Part shown: positions 1-6,821 of the stretch, piece by piece | How positions within the stretch are numbered: position 1 is the stretch's first letter | Layout: each line of letters opens with the position of its first letter | Origin: Microcaldota archaeon | GTDB lineage: Archaea; Micrarchaeota; Micrarchaeia; Micrarchaeales; Micrarchaeaceae | DNA: 9,871 nucleotides | Reading direction: 5' to 3' | NCBI GenBank assembly: GCA_021836925.1 | Contig: JAKBHG010000015.1 | Coordinates: forward strand, 1 to 9,871 | Position numbers and translations under genes: made by a program | The notes under the pieces: generated by a model | Seen by the model: the letters and a program-made list of their open reading frames with translations, nothing else | What the model was told of the DNA's origin: nothing | Database searches by the model: none

Positions 1-146
1 GCTAGTGGCTGACATGTTGCCGCATTGAACACCGTTCCGTTCAGCACCCATCCGAGCCCTGATGCAAAGGATGCCTGTGGCGCGATCGCCATCAACATTA
101 GGAGCACTCCAAGTGTCCCGAATACCGTATTCCTTAAGCCGTTCAT
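1..146 (-). CDS. N-terminal fragment of a secreted or membrane-anchored protein
   Basis: Only the first 48 codons are visible; the gene continues beyond the left edge. The ATG at 146 opens with MNGLRNTVF, followed by a hydrophobic stretch (roughly residues 8-22, GTLGVLLMLMAIAP) and a small-residue segment QASFASG that looks like a signal-peptide cleavage region. The exported part begins VLNGTVFNAATCQPLA, which resembles the first strand of carboxypeptidase-regulatory-like or Ig-like beta-sandwich domains (pattern G-x-V-x-D/N-x-x-T-x-x-P-L), but too little remains to assign a family. GGTAAT lies just ahead of the ATG as a weak ribosome binding site. It follows the gene ending at 188 by 41 bases on the same strand. 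An extracellular location is inferred from the N-terminus alone; the function is unknown. Confidence 0.7.
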   Translation of the reverse strand, partial: MNGLRNTVFGTLGVLLMLMAIAPQASFASGLGWVLNGTVFNAATCQPL

Positions 147-178
147 AATATTACCTATAAAGTAGATTGAAAGCAAAC

Positions 179-188
179 TATTTTAAAC
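179..188 (-). promoter_or_regulatory. Possible TATA element for the secreted-protein gene
   Basis: On the minus strand this short intergenic stretch reads AGTTTAAAATA, an AT-rich element about 35 bases ahead of the ATG at 146. That would give a leader of about 10 bases containing the GGTAAT motif. A second candidate, CTTTATAG at 153-160, lies too close to the ATG to act as its promoter. Read-through from the upstream gene is equally possible. Confidence 0.3.
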
Positions 189-1138
189 TATCTCAAAGAC
201 GCAGATTGAGGCAGGTGGAGCGGCTCGATGAACCTCCTGCGTGCACGGCCTGTCCCTTCCGATATTTTTACGTACTTGTGGAACTCGCACAGGCAGTTCT
301 GCACGTTAGCAAGGGTCAGCAGGATTTCCTTCCCGCTCCCGTCCTTCAAGTATGGGAATTTCAGGCATAGTCTCTGGAACTCTTGCTTTTGGTTGCCACG
401 CAGCCAGCGGACGACTTCCGCACCGTTGATTTCGGCTTCGCCATCGAGCATCATTGAAATTCCCCGCCTCGCGCCAGGGCCGGGGACCACAAAGTCATCG
501 TTGCTGAATGGGAGAAGCGACTTCCCTTCCATGCTCTTGATAGGATAAAGCAGGTCAACAAGGACTTGATATGAAAGGAAATCGCCGAATCCATCGATAC
601 CACGGATCACGGAATATGCCTCTTCGGCGCTTCCCGCCGATGAGAGGCGGTTCCAAGCGCCAGAAAATCCAGATGATATGCGCTTGAAGAGCGATGCTAC
701 ATTGATTATCTTGTCGTTTGCGCCCTCATTTGAGTAGGGGGAGACGAGGTATGCGCCAGTGAAAACATGCTTGCCTGCTGAGCGCAGCGATTTCATCTTT
801 GATATGACTGCAGCCGAATCAAAACTGTCCGGATTAAGGAAACCGACAGCTCGATGGGTTTCCTTCGCCCCGATTAGCCTGTAGAACATTATGTTGAACG
901 CCTTTGACTTTGCTGTGTTGTCCGTCCCGAGTATCCCTTCCATTGCGTATCTTGTTCCAGGATCAAGCTCCCTGTAGACATTGGTGAACCTGTTGTGCCG
1001 CAGGATCAGGTCGTCAGTCCATGGCGGGTCTCTTTTCTCAACGAAGCGACGATGCCACACCAGCTGGCGTTCGTTGACGAATCTCCAGAATAGATCCAGC
1101 TTATCAATTACGAAGCATTCTCTGCTCAGTGCATACAT
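188..1138 (-). CDS. DNA hypermodification-type protein (5-hmdU DNA kinase helical domain / glutamyl-putrescinyl-thymine pyrophosphorylase superfamily)
   Basis: A 316-residue soluble protein. The conserved blocks of this superfamily appear in order: FWRFVNERQ (17-25) with PPWTDD (38-43), RFTNVYRELDPGT (50-62), FTGAY (126-130), a helix-hairpin-helix-like segment IRGIDGFGDFLSYQ (178-191), DDFVVPGPGARRGI (214-227) and a C-terminal NVQNCLCEFHKY (278-289) followed by a basic tail. In phages with hypermodified thymine, relatives act on 5-hydroxymethyl-dU in DNA, and the fold has been related to HhH DNA glycosylases. Those roles come from recalled family knowledge; the activity of cellular archaeal copies is not known to me. 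No P-loop kinase domain, thymidylate hydroxymethylase or other modification gene is in the window. The ATG at 1138 is chosen because a TATA element lies 25 bases upstream (leaderless). It sits 22 bases downstream of psh. The DNA-directed role is inferred; alternatives are a repair glycosylase or a defence-linked base-modifying enzyme. Confidence 0.8.
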   Translation of the reverse strand: MYALSRECFVIDKLDLFWRFVNERQLVWHRRFVEKRDPPWTDDLILRHNRFTNVYRELDPGTRYAMEGILGTDNTAKSKAFNIMFYRLIGAKETHRAVGFLNPDSFDSAAVISKMKSLRSAGKHVFTGAYLVSPYSNEGANDKIINVASLFKRISSGFSGAWNRLSSAGSAEEAYSVIRGIDGFGDFLSYQVLVDLLYPIKSMEGKSLLPFSNDDFVVPGPGARRGISMMLDGEAEINGAEVVRWLRGNQKQEFQRLCLKFPYLKDGSGKEILLTLANVQNCLCEFHKYVKISEGTGRARRRFIEPLHLPQSASLR

Positions 1139-1159
1139 AATATCAAATTAGAAGAGGAG

Positions 1160-1166
1160 TTTATAC
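1160..1166 (-). promoter_or_regulatory. TATA element over the psh stop codon, for the gene starting at 1138
   Basis: The minus strand reads CCGTATAAACTCC here. The element is centred about 25 bases from the ATG at 1138, the spacing expected for a leaderless archaeal transcript, and no Shine-Dalgarno motif precedes that ATG. The TAA stop of the upstream protease gene (1161-1163) is part of the element, so the downstream gene could be transcribed separately from psh. Confidence 0.45.
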
Positions 1167-2147
1167 GGAAACTGCGATTATATAGACTCCGAGTGCCATG
1201 ATTATGCCGAAGGCCAGTGCGGGAATCGCCGGGAGGAGCCTCCTGAACTTCTCCAGTATGTAGAAGTTGAGCAGCAGCCCGAAGACGGCACCGGTTGCGA
1301 CGACCAAGCACGGAATGAAGCTCTCGCCGACCTGGTACGCGGCGACAGAAACTATGAGAGGTATTGCGAGATCGCCGTTGCCAAGCGCTCTCTGCCCTAT
1401 GAGAGGCACCCTTTTCTCCTTCTCGAGTTCCTTTAGCAGTGGCTTGTGGTTTGCGAAGGCTGCCCTCTGCTTAGAGACGAGCTCCCTTTCATGGGGCTTC
1501 AGGCTCTCCTTCGGCACAGCCTCAACGTCAGTTACGCCGACAAGCAGTGCAAGGTTCATGCTCATAGCCGCATTCGCCATCGCTACCATATGCTTTGTGA
1601 TGAACACAGCTATGAAGTCATATGCGGCAAATATCAGGAGGAAGACCAGCGATGCGACAAAGCTTATCTGCAGACCTACGATCAGCCCGATCCCTACGCT
1701 GGCGATTATCGATGCGAAGTTCCTCATGCGCGGGATCTTCCACTTCGCAGCGATTATCAGGAACGCAATGACTGCCGAGGCGACGAACACAGACAGGATC
1801 GTGGTGTTCGGGAAGTAGAGAAAGAGCAGGCTCACCACAGCCTGCGCGGACTGACCTGCCAGCGCGCCGATCGCAATTATGAGAGTGAAGAAAGATCCGG
1901 CGAATATCGCTATCGCCTCCATGAGCAGGAAGAAGAGCCTGCTCGATTTGGTCCTCATTATTATTATGATTATGAGCGCGAATAGCACAATCGCAAACGC
2001 ATAGAATAGTACGAAGCTTGAAGGGGCAACCACCTGGTAGATCTGTATGATGAACGATGGCTGGTTGTTGTACACCTGCGTTGCAAGGAGCAGGCCTAGA
2101 AACTGGACTATCAGGAAGATGACGAGTATCTTGATGTCCTGCCTCAT
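1161..2147 (-). CDS. Presenilin/signal peptide peptidase-like intramembrane aspartyl protease (PSH)
   Basis: A 328-residue polytopic membrane protein with about nine hydrophobic segments (approximately 6-24, 41-64, 72-97, 102-112/114-134, 144-160, 162-182, 258-275, 278-297, 304-325). All three hallmarks of GxGD aspartyl proteases are present: AAYD with Asp177 in the sixth segment, GNGD with Asp259 at the seventh, and PAL at 309-311 in the last. A hydrophilic loop of about 45 residues (207-252) separates the two catalytic segments, as in presenilins. The family cleaves transmembrane helices within the membrane, including remnant signal peptides; natural archaeal substrates are largely unknown. 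The X of GxGD is Asn rather than the usual Leu. The ATG at 2147 is the first start after its TATA element (2199-2208); no clear ribosome binding site is seen. It lies between lhr and the thymine-modification-like gene. Confidence 0.9.
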   Translation of the reverse strand: MRQDIKILVIFLIVQFLGLLLATQVYNNQPSFIIQIYQVVAPSSFVLFYAFAIVLFALIIIIIMRTKSSRLFFLLMEAIAIFAGSFFTLIIAIGALAGQSAQAVVSLLFLYFPNTTILSVFVASAVIAFLIIAAKWKIPRMRNFASIIASVGIGLIVGLQISFVASLVFLLIFAAYDFIAVFITKHMVAMANAAMSMNLALLVGVTDVEAVPKESLKPHERELVSKQRAAFANHKPLLKELEKEKRVPLIGQRALGNGDLAIPLIVSVAAYQVGESFIPCLVVATGAVFGLLLNFYILEKFRRLLPAIPALAFGIIMALGVYIIAVSV

Positions 2148-2198
2148 CGTGAGCGGTCTTACATCCAGAGAAACACCAATTAGATAAAAGTGCAGAAA

Positions 2199-2208
2199 CT
2201 ATTTATAG
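2199..2208 (-). promoter_or_regulatory. TATA box for the presenilin-like protease gene
   Basis: The minus strand reads CACTATAAATAGT, a near-consensus archaeal TATA box within the 78-base gap after the lhr stop. Initiation about 25 bases downstream would fall near 2178 and leave a leader of about 30 bases. The protease gene therefore probably has its own promoter as well as any read-through from lhr. Confidence 0.6.
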
Positions 2209-2225
2209 TGTGGGTTTGCCTCTGG

Positions 2226-4979
2226 TCAGATTGACCAGTATTTCTTGTTCTTTATGAAGGTCTTCTGCGCCTCTATCAGGTCTGTGAAGAAGAGGTGCTC
2301 CTGCCGCCTCAGCATCATGAGTATCCTGGCTGCGCTGGTCGGACCAACTCCATAAGTGGAAAGCGCGAGCGCTGCCCTTCCTCCATACGAGTCGAAAAGG
2401 CTAGCCTGCTTCATTATCTCCCTGAACTCCTTCCGCTCCGCCGCTGTGAGCCTCCTCCCTTCTAACCTCTTCTTTATTACTGTGTTGTACTCTTCGCTGA
2501 ACGGCGCTATCATCGGACTGGCGCAGTTGGGGCACTTTATCTCCTTCTCGTCTTTTATCTCGTTGAGCTTTCGCGAGAAGTGCATACCGCAATAGGTGCA
2601 GAGCAGCTTGATGTTCTTTGAAAGCAGGTACTTTGAGAAAGATGCGATGAGCTCGTTGCTCGGCAGCAGGGGCATCACCAGCTCCTTCGTGTAGTAGGCT
2701 GAGTTGAGTATCATCTTTGCGATCGGCGACAGCATCCCCGCCGCTACCGTCATGATCTTCATCCTTCCGCCGCTAATCGCACCAAAGAACTCGGAGAGCG
2801 TCGCAGTATCGAAGTAGTTCTGCATCAGTTCCCTTGACGTCTCTGCGTATACGGGGCTGTCCTGCAGAACCTTCATTACCTTCCTGGTTATTGACTTCGA
2901 TACTGGAGTCTCCTTGTCTATGATACCAAATAGCTTTGCAATCGTTATGAACTTGTACCTGAACAACTCCGTCTCCTGCATTGTATTCGCGAGCATCTTT
3001 TCAACGTCGTGCTCCGCTGTCTCCCTGAGGACAGGCTCGATCCTGATGCTCGAGGGCAGCTCGAAGAATATCATGTATGGGGACGACTTCATGTTAACGC
3101 TCCTTCCCGCCTTCGCGGTCAGCCTGAATGCAAGAAGCCGCGACAGCGCCTCGTTCGCGAGCGTGCCAAGCCCTGTGTGCAGGATAACGTACTCATCGCC
3201 CTGTTCTATAATTAGCTTGTCCGCGCTCGGAAGGCCAATCTTCGCCTGCGCCGCTATGAACTCATTTATCTCCTCCTTTGTCTTCTGGTCAGCTTTCGAA
3301 ACGATTTCCGGATTGCCGAATATCTCGAATACCTTCTCCGTTACCTTCCTGCTGACCGGGATGTCCTCCCCGTTCCAGTCGGGTATTGCGGCATCTAGGT
3401 CAGAGCTAGGCTCAACTGTTATGACATTCTCGTCTATGCTGATGACTTTCCACGGAAGCCCCTTCGTTATGAAGACGGAGTTCTCGTCGACTGCGCTGAC
3501 AACGAACCCCTCGTCAAGGCTGGATATTATCCTGTTGTCCGCAACGTTCTTAACTAGGAAGCGCTTTGAATCAGGGATAACGCTGAGGTGCTCATAATAG
3601 TACATCCTTGTCCTTGGCCCGGAGGATATGCTCCTGCCGTCGAAACCGACCATCCTGTGCTTGTTCATGAATTCGAGGAGCCATGACAGCTTCTCCCTTG
3701 GAAAGTCTTTGTAGATATATGAGCGCTTTATTATCGAATCCAACTGATCTATGCTGCACTCGTTCTTGTCGATGGCGATCCCGCATATCTGGTTTGCAAG
3801 GACGTCGAGCGCATTGCTCTGCGGCTTATATCTCTCCAGCGTGCCGGCGGCGACATTGTCGAATATTGCAGTAGTCTCTATTGCATCCATTGTATTGGTG
3901 GCAAGTACGATGCCCTTCGCGGCTCCTTTCTCCGTATGCCCGCTCCTCCCCACTCTCTGAATCAGCCGAAGAGCCTGGCGCGGAGAGCCGTACTGTATTA
4001 CGAGATCTACGTTGCCTATGTCTATGCCGAGCTCGAGAGAGCTCGTCGCGATTATGCTCTTCAGGGTGCCATCCTTGAACTCGTTCTCGATCTTTATCCT
4101 CTCCATCCTGTCGAGGGAGCTGTGGTGTACGCCTATTCCCCCGAACGGCTCGATGCTGTTGAGATAGAGGAGCCTGCTCCCCAGCGCCTCTACAACCTGC
4201 CGCGTGTTCGCGAATATTATCGTCGACTTCGAATCCCTGACATTGGTCGCAATCGCGTTGAGCCTTCCGAGCGCATCGCCGTCAAGGCCGAACCTGTTCG
4301 CAAGATCAGCTAGGTGCTTCGCATGCGTCCTTGGGAGCTCCACCTTTAGCGACATCTCCTTCTTGTGCTGCACCTGCGCTGCCCTGCACTGCCTGTCATT
4401 GCAGAGGTACTTGCCGATCTGCTCCGGATCTCCGATAGTGGCGCTTATCCCTATTCTCTGGAAGCCGGGGGACAATTCCTCCAGCCTTTCGAGAGCGACA
4501 GAAAGCTGCGCTCCCCTCTTGTTGAAGTAGAGCTCGTGTATCTCGTCGATAACTACAGCCTTCACGTTCTTCAATGAGGGGCCTATGCTCTTAGTTGGCA
4601 GCACGCTCTGGAGAGTCTCTGGGGTTGTGATAAGCACCTGCGGTGCGCGCCTGGCCTGCTTCCCCCTTTCGCTCTGCGTCGTGTCGCCGTGCCTGACCGC
4701 GATCGTGATTCCGATCTCTGCGCACATCCGCTCCAGCCTTTTAATCATGTCCCTGTTGAGCGCTCGGAGCGGGGTGATGTAGAGCAGCTTTATCCCCGAC
4801 TTGTCTTGGTCTTTCGCAATCCTGTCGAATATCGGGAGGACTGCCGCTTCGGTCTTCCCGGATCCTGTAGGCGCTATGATTATGCAGTTCTCGCGCTTCT
4901 CCACTATCGGCAGCGCTAGCTTCTGTATGTCGGTGTATGTTTTGTATCTTTTGAGGAATATATCTTGGATGCTGGTTAT
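2226..4979 (-). CDS. lhr: Lhr-type large ATP-dependent helicase (superfamily 2) with C-terminal zinc ribbon
   Basis: Residues are numbered from the GTG at 4904. Walker A APTGSGKTE (11-19), DEIH (120-123), SAT (154-156), the second RecA-domain segment SSLELGIDIG (288-297) and QRVGRSGH (316-323) define a superfamily 2 helicase of the Lhr branch. A long Lhr-specific region follows, then four cysteines (769, 772, 791, 794) forming a CxxC-CxxC zinc ribbon, and a helix-hairpin-helix-like TYGVGPTSAARIL (850-862). Lhr proteins unwind or anneal DNA and RNA-DNA hybrids, with roles in repair or RNA metabolism. Homology continues upstream of the GTG: the same frame encodes KRYKTYTDIQKLALPIV, which supplies the expected Q-motif-like segment. 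No ATG, GTG or TTG exists between the dtdA stop (4995-4997) and 4904, so I set the start at ATA 4979 (917 residues), where an AGTGAT ribosome binding site is well placed. The function is firm, the start is not. A conventional GTG start would give 892 residues and cut into the helicase core. Confidence 0.92.
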   Translation of the reverse strand: MTSIQDIFLKRYKTYTDIQKLALPIVEKRENCIIIAPTGSGKTEAAVLPIFDRIAKDQDKSGIKLLYITPLRALNRDMIKRLERMCAEIGITIAVRHGDTTQSERGKQARRAPQVLITTPETLQSVLPTKSIGPSLKNVKAVVIDEIHELYFNKRGAQLSVALERLEELSPGFQRIGISATIGDPEQIGKYLCNDRQCRAAQVQHKKEMSLKVELPRTHAKHLADLANRFGLDGDALGRLNAIATNVRDSKSTIIFANTRQVVEALGSRLLYLNSIEPFGGIGVHHSSLDRMERIKIENEFKDGTLKSIIATSSLELGIDIGNVDLVIQYGSPRQALRLIQRVGRSGHTEKGAAKGIVLATNTMDAIETTAIFDNVAAGTLERYKPQSNALDVLANQICGIAIDKNECSIDQLDSIIKRSYIYKDFPREKLSWLLEFMNKHRMVGFDGRSISSGPRTRMYYYEHLSVIPDSKRFLVKNVADNRIISSLDEGFVVSAVDENSVFITKGLPWKVISIDENVITVEPSSDLDAAIPDWNGEDIPVSRKVTEKVFEIFGNPEIVSKADQKTKEEINEFIAAQAKIGLPSADKLIIEQGDEYVILHTGLGTLANEALSRLLAFRLTAKAGRSVNMKSSPYMIFFELPSSIRIEPVLRETAEHDVEKMLANTMQETELFRYKFITIAKLFGIIDKETPVSKSITRKVMKVLQDSPVYAETSRELMQNYFDTATLSEFFGAISGGRMKIMTVAAGMLSPIAKMILNSAYYTKELVMPLLPSNELIASFSKYLLSKNIKLLCTYCGMHFSRKLNEIKDEKEIKCPNCASPMIAPFSEEYNTVIKKRLEGRRLTAAERKEFREIMKQASLFDSYGGRAALALSTYGVGPTSAARILMMLRRQEHLFFTDLIEAQKTFIKNKKYWSI

Positions 4980-4982
4980 GCA

Positions 4983-4988
4983 ATCACT
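4983..4988 (-). promoter_or_regulatory. Shine-Dalgarno motif pointing to an ATA start for lhr
   Basis: The minus strand reads CAAGTGATTGCATAACC. AGTGAT can pair with the archaeal 16S 3' end (AUCACCUCC) and ends three bases before the ATA at 4979. The nuoB gene in this window carries the same eight bases, CAAGTGAT, four bases before its ATG, which supports initiation at this ATA or at an ATG since mutated or misread. Confidence 0.45.
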
Positions 4989-4994
4989 TGTGGC

Positions 4995-5780
4995 TTATAT
5001 CTTAACATAATCCATGCCGAGTTCGTCAAGCTTCTTCATCGCAGCCTCGCGCTCCGGTGCGGTTATGCTCTTCCAGTCGATGACAGCGACCTCCGGCCTG
5101 GGCAGCGACCTCTCTATCGCCTGCTGCAGCATGTCGACGCTCCCCGTATGGTGCTTCGACATCATATGCCCGAATGCATACTCCCCATCGAGCGCCCTCT
5201 TTGCGAACCTGTCCTCGTAATGGAGGCCGCCTATCCCGAGCGCAATCCTCTTGTAAGAAGCCTCTCTGTCGAGGGATTCGAACACCGATTCGGCAAGGAA
5301 GCGCGCCGCCTCTTTGCTGGTCTTGGTCTGCTCGTCACCGCCTATCTCAGCATAGAACGCTGGTGTCATGAGCAGCGGCCCGTGATGGGTCGCCTCATAT
5401 GTGACTGGTATCTGCATCTTGTTCCTGCCCTTCATTGCAGCCAGGCAGTTCAGCATTCCGATCGGCGCTGCAGTCGCAAGCTGCTTCGGCTTCCCTCCCA
5501 GCTTCGCCTCGCCGTTCCAGTTGCCCATAGGATGCACCGTAAAGGAGGGCTGCCCCTTCGAGCTGCTGTGCCTGCTCAATATTATTATCAGGTCTGTATG
5601 TAGCTCATCCAGGAAATCCGCCTGGAGATGGGTCTCCTCCAACTCCAGAAGGCTTGCCTTCTCGCACCTGAAGTGCCTCATTCCTTTGAACTGGCTCTCC
5701 TCTTCAAAGCCGACAGCCTCCTTCAGGGCGGCTGCTATTGCCGTCGAGACTGGATCAGCTAGAGAATAGACGATGTACAT
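4995..5780 (-). CDS. dtdA: D-aminoacyl-tRNA deacylase, archaeal type (DTD2)
   Basis: A 261-residue protein of close to full family length. It hydrolyses D-amino acids mischarged on tRNA, recycling the tRNA and keeping D-residues out of proteins; this type is found in archaea and plants. Visible family blocks are LSRHSS (68-73), TVHPMGN (81-87), YEATHHGP (128-135), GIGGLHY (182-188) and FGHMMSKHH (203-211); the conserved histidines are likely metal or active-site ligands. The ATG at 5780 gives the expected MYIVYSLADP start and is preceded by GTGA at 5785-5788. The gene diverges from nuoA across 41 bases and is followed at once by lhr in the same frame, so the two probably form an operon. Nothing is missing or fused apart from the in-frame abutment with lhr. 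Confidence 0.95.
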   Translation of the reverse strand: MYIVYSLADPVSTAIAAALKEAVGFEEESQFKGMRHFRCEKASLLELEETHLQADFLDELHTDLIIILSRHSSSKGQPSFTVHPMGNWNGEAKLGGKPKQLATAAPIGMLNCLAAMKGRNKMQIPVTYEATHHGPLLMTPAFYAEIGGDEQTKTSKEAARFLAESVFESLDREASYKRIALGIGGLHYEDRFAKRALDGEYAFGHMMSKHHTGSVDMLQQAIERSLPRPEVAVIDWKSITAPEREAAMKKLDELGMDYVKI

Positions 5781-5824
5781 GCGTTCACGTCAAAAATAAA
5801 AAGGTGGGCTTTCTAAGCTATATG
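5781..5824. promoter_or_regulatory. Divergent dtdA/nuoA promoter region
   Basis: The gap between the two start codons holds an A-rich element at about 5792-5802 (AAAAATAAAAAGG), centred some 25 bases before the nuoA ATG at 5822, as expected for a leaderless nuoA transcript. On the minus strand CATATAGC (about 5816-5823) lies some 25 bases before a plausible dtdA start near 5795, and overlaps the nuoA start codon. The two promoters thus appear interleaved, so transcription complexes might exclude one another. GGTGG at 5803-5807 is too far from the nuoA ATG to be a normal ribosome binding site. Confidence 0.4.
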
Positions 5825-6202
5825 ATGTACCTAGATTATTACGACTACATAGCTCTTATAGTTTTTGTGCTCTTCGCTATCTTCATCCCTGCCTCATTCC
5901 TGCTCACATCAAAACTGTTGAGGAAAAACCCTCCCGGGAACAGGGTGAAGGGGACAAGCTATGAGAGCGCTGAGCAGCCGGTCGGAGGCATTCGCGACAT
6001 AGACAACGAGTACCTTCCATTCTTCGCCATCTTCCTTCCTTTCGAGATCATCACGATGGTGCTGATACTCTGGGCACTGGCAGCCAGGATTGTGGGAGCA
6101 GGCACCAACCTATTGGTTGTCGGCCTTGCAATAGTTTCAATGGTGCTTGCGATAATCGGCTACAAATACACAAGTGATAAACATGTCGGGACAAGCGATT
6201 GA
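5822..6202 (+). CDS. nuoA: Complex I subunit A (NADH/F420H2/ferredoxin:quinone oxidoreductase, membrane subunit)
   Basis: A 126-residue protein with three hydrophobic segments (about 9-29, 66-90 and 95-117), the normal size and layout for NuoA/ND3. The loop after the first segment carries YESAEQPVGGIRDIDNEYLP, corresponding to the conserved YECG-x-x-P-x-G block of the subunit; here the Cys of that block is Ser. This loop lies by the quinone cavity in known complex I structures. The start is one of two adjacent ATGs (5822, 5825); an open frame continues upstream to about 5738 but runs across the divergent promoter and opposite dtdA, so it is not used. The stop lies 20 bases inside nuoB, indicating translational coupling. 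First gene of a nuoABCD operon. Confidence 0.95.
   Translation: MMYLDYYDYIALIVFVLFAIFIPASFLLTSKLLRKNPPGNRVKGTSYESAEQPVGGIRDIDNEYLPFFAIFLPFEIITMVLILWALAARIVGAGTNLLVVGLAIVSMVLAIIGYKYTSDKHVGTSD
6173..6178 (+). promoter_or_regulatory. Ribosome binding site deciding the nuoB start
   Basis: AGTGAT sits four bases ahead of the ATG at 6183, inside the nuoA coding region. This favours 6183 over the in-frame GTG at 6174, which lies within the motif itself. Confidence 0.6.
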
Positions 6203-6821
6203 CGAAAGCCCATTTTCAGGGGAGCAGTTCATGAATGCCGAGAAGAAGATGAACCTGCTCGTAGAGCAGTCGATCAGGAACTACAAGCAGCCGCAGCCTG
6301 CGGTCTTCACGAAGCTCAGCGAAGTGACGAAGGGGATGGCTAGCGGGATAATAAAATGGGGACGGACGAATTCGATGTGGCCCCTGCAGTTCGGCCTTGC
6401 TTGCTGCGCTATCGAGCTTATGGATTTCGGCGCCTCCAGGATAGACGCAGAGAGGAAGGGATACCTTCTCTTCAGGGCGACTCCGCGCCAATGCGATGTC
6501 ATGCTTGTAGCCGGATGGGTGACAAAGTCGATGATTCCGAGGATAAAGCGCCTCTACGAGCAGATGGCAGCGCCACGCTATGTGATTGCATATGGGGAAT
6601 GCGCTACATGCGGGGGACCGTGGTGGGAGAGCTACAACATAATAAAAGGCATAGACCAGATCATTCCTGTTGATGTTTATGTAGCCGGGTGCCCGCCGCG
6701 CCCGGAGAACCTGTTCACGGCTCTGATGAAGCTGCAGGACAAAGTGAGTGGTAAAATTGCGGGAAATACCGAAAGAAACCTTAGTGAGACAAATAGAAGG
6801 GCTAAAGGCAAAGGGCTTTGA
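6183..6821 (+). CDS. nuoB: Complex I subunit B (N2 iron-sulfur cluster subunit)
   Basis: A 212-residue protein. NuoB carries the terminal 4Fe-4S cluster N2, which passes electrons to quinone in the peripheral arm. The ligands are all visible: the tandem Cys74-Cys75 in FGLACCAIE, Cys140 in AYGECATCGG and Cys170 in VAGCPPRPE. Their spacing, CC-x64-C-x29-C, matches the family very closely. The preceding segment GRTNSMWPLQFGLACC is the family hallmark. The N-terminus has about 40 residues before the core and the C-terminus a charged tail (about 190-212, rich in Lys, Arg and Asn). That tail is encoded by DNA shared with the first 74 bases of nuoC in another frame. Overlaps at both ends suggest coupled translation. 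Confidence 0.96.
   Translation: MSGQAIDESPFSGEQFMNAEKKMNLLVEQSIRNYKQPQPAVFTKLSEVTKGMASGIIKWGRTNSMWPLQFGLACCAIELMDFGASRIDAERKGYLLFRATPRQCDVMLVAGWVTKSMIPRIKRLYEQMAAPRYVIAYGECATCGGPWWESYNIIKGIDQIIPVDVYVAGCPPRPENLFTALMKLQDKVSGKIAGNTERNLSETNRRAKGKGL

Noticed and set aside
2914..3597. A 227-codon plus-strand open frame opposite lhr
   Set aside because: It lies entirely antisense to well-conserved helicase coding sequence, is Ser-rich as expected of a shadow frame, and shows no domain.
4741..4983. An 80-codon minus-strand frame beginning at TTG 4983, near the lhr start
   Set aside because: It is shifted relative to lhr and its product shows no helicase homology; using it would require a frameshift for which no slippery site is seen.
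4965..5603. A 212-codon plus-strand frame opposite dtdA
   Set aside because: It is antisense to DtdA, whose motifs are unambiguous; no promoter or ribosome binding site supports it.
5738..5821. N-terminal extension of nuoA to an upstream start
   Set aside because: It would overlap the dtdA coding start and the divergent promoter, and adds a basic, Cys-containing segment not seen in NuoA proteins.
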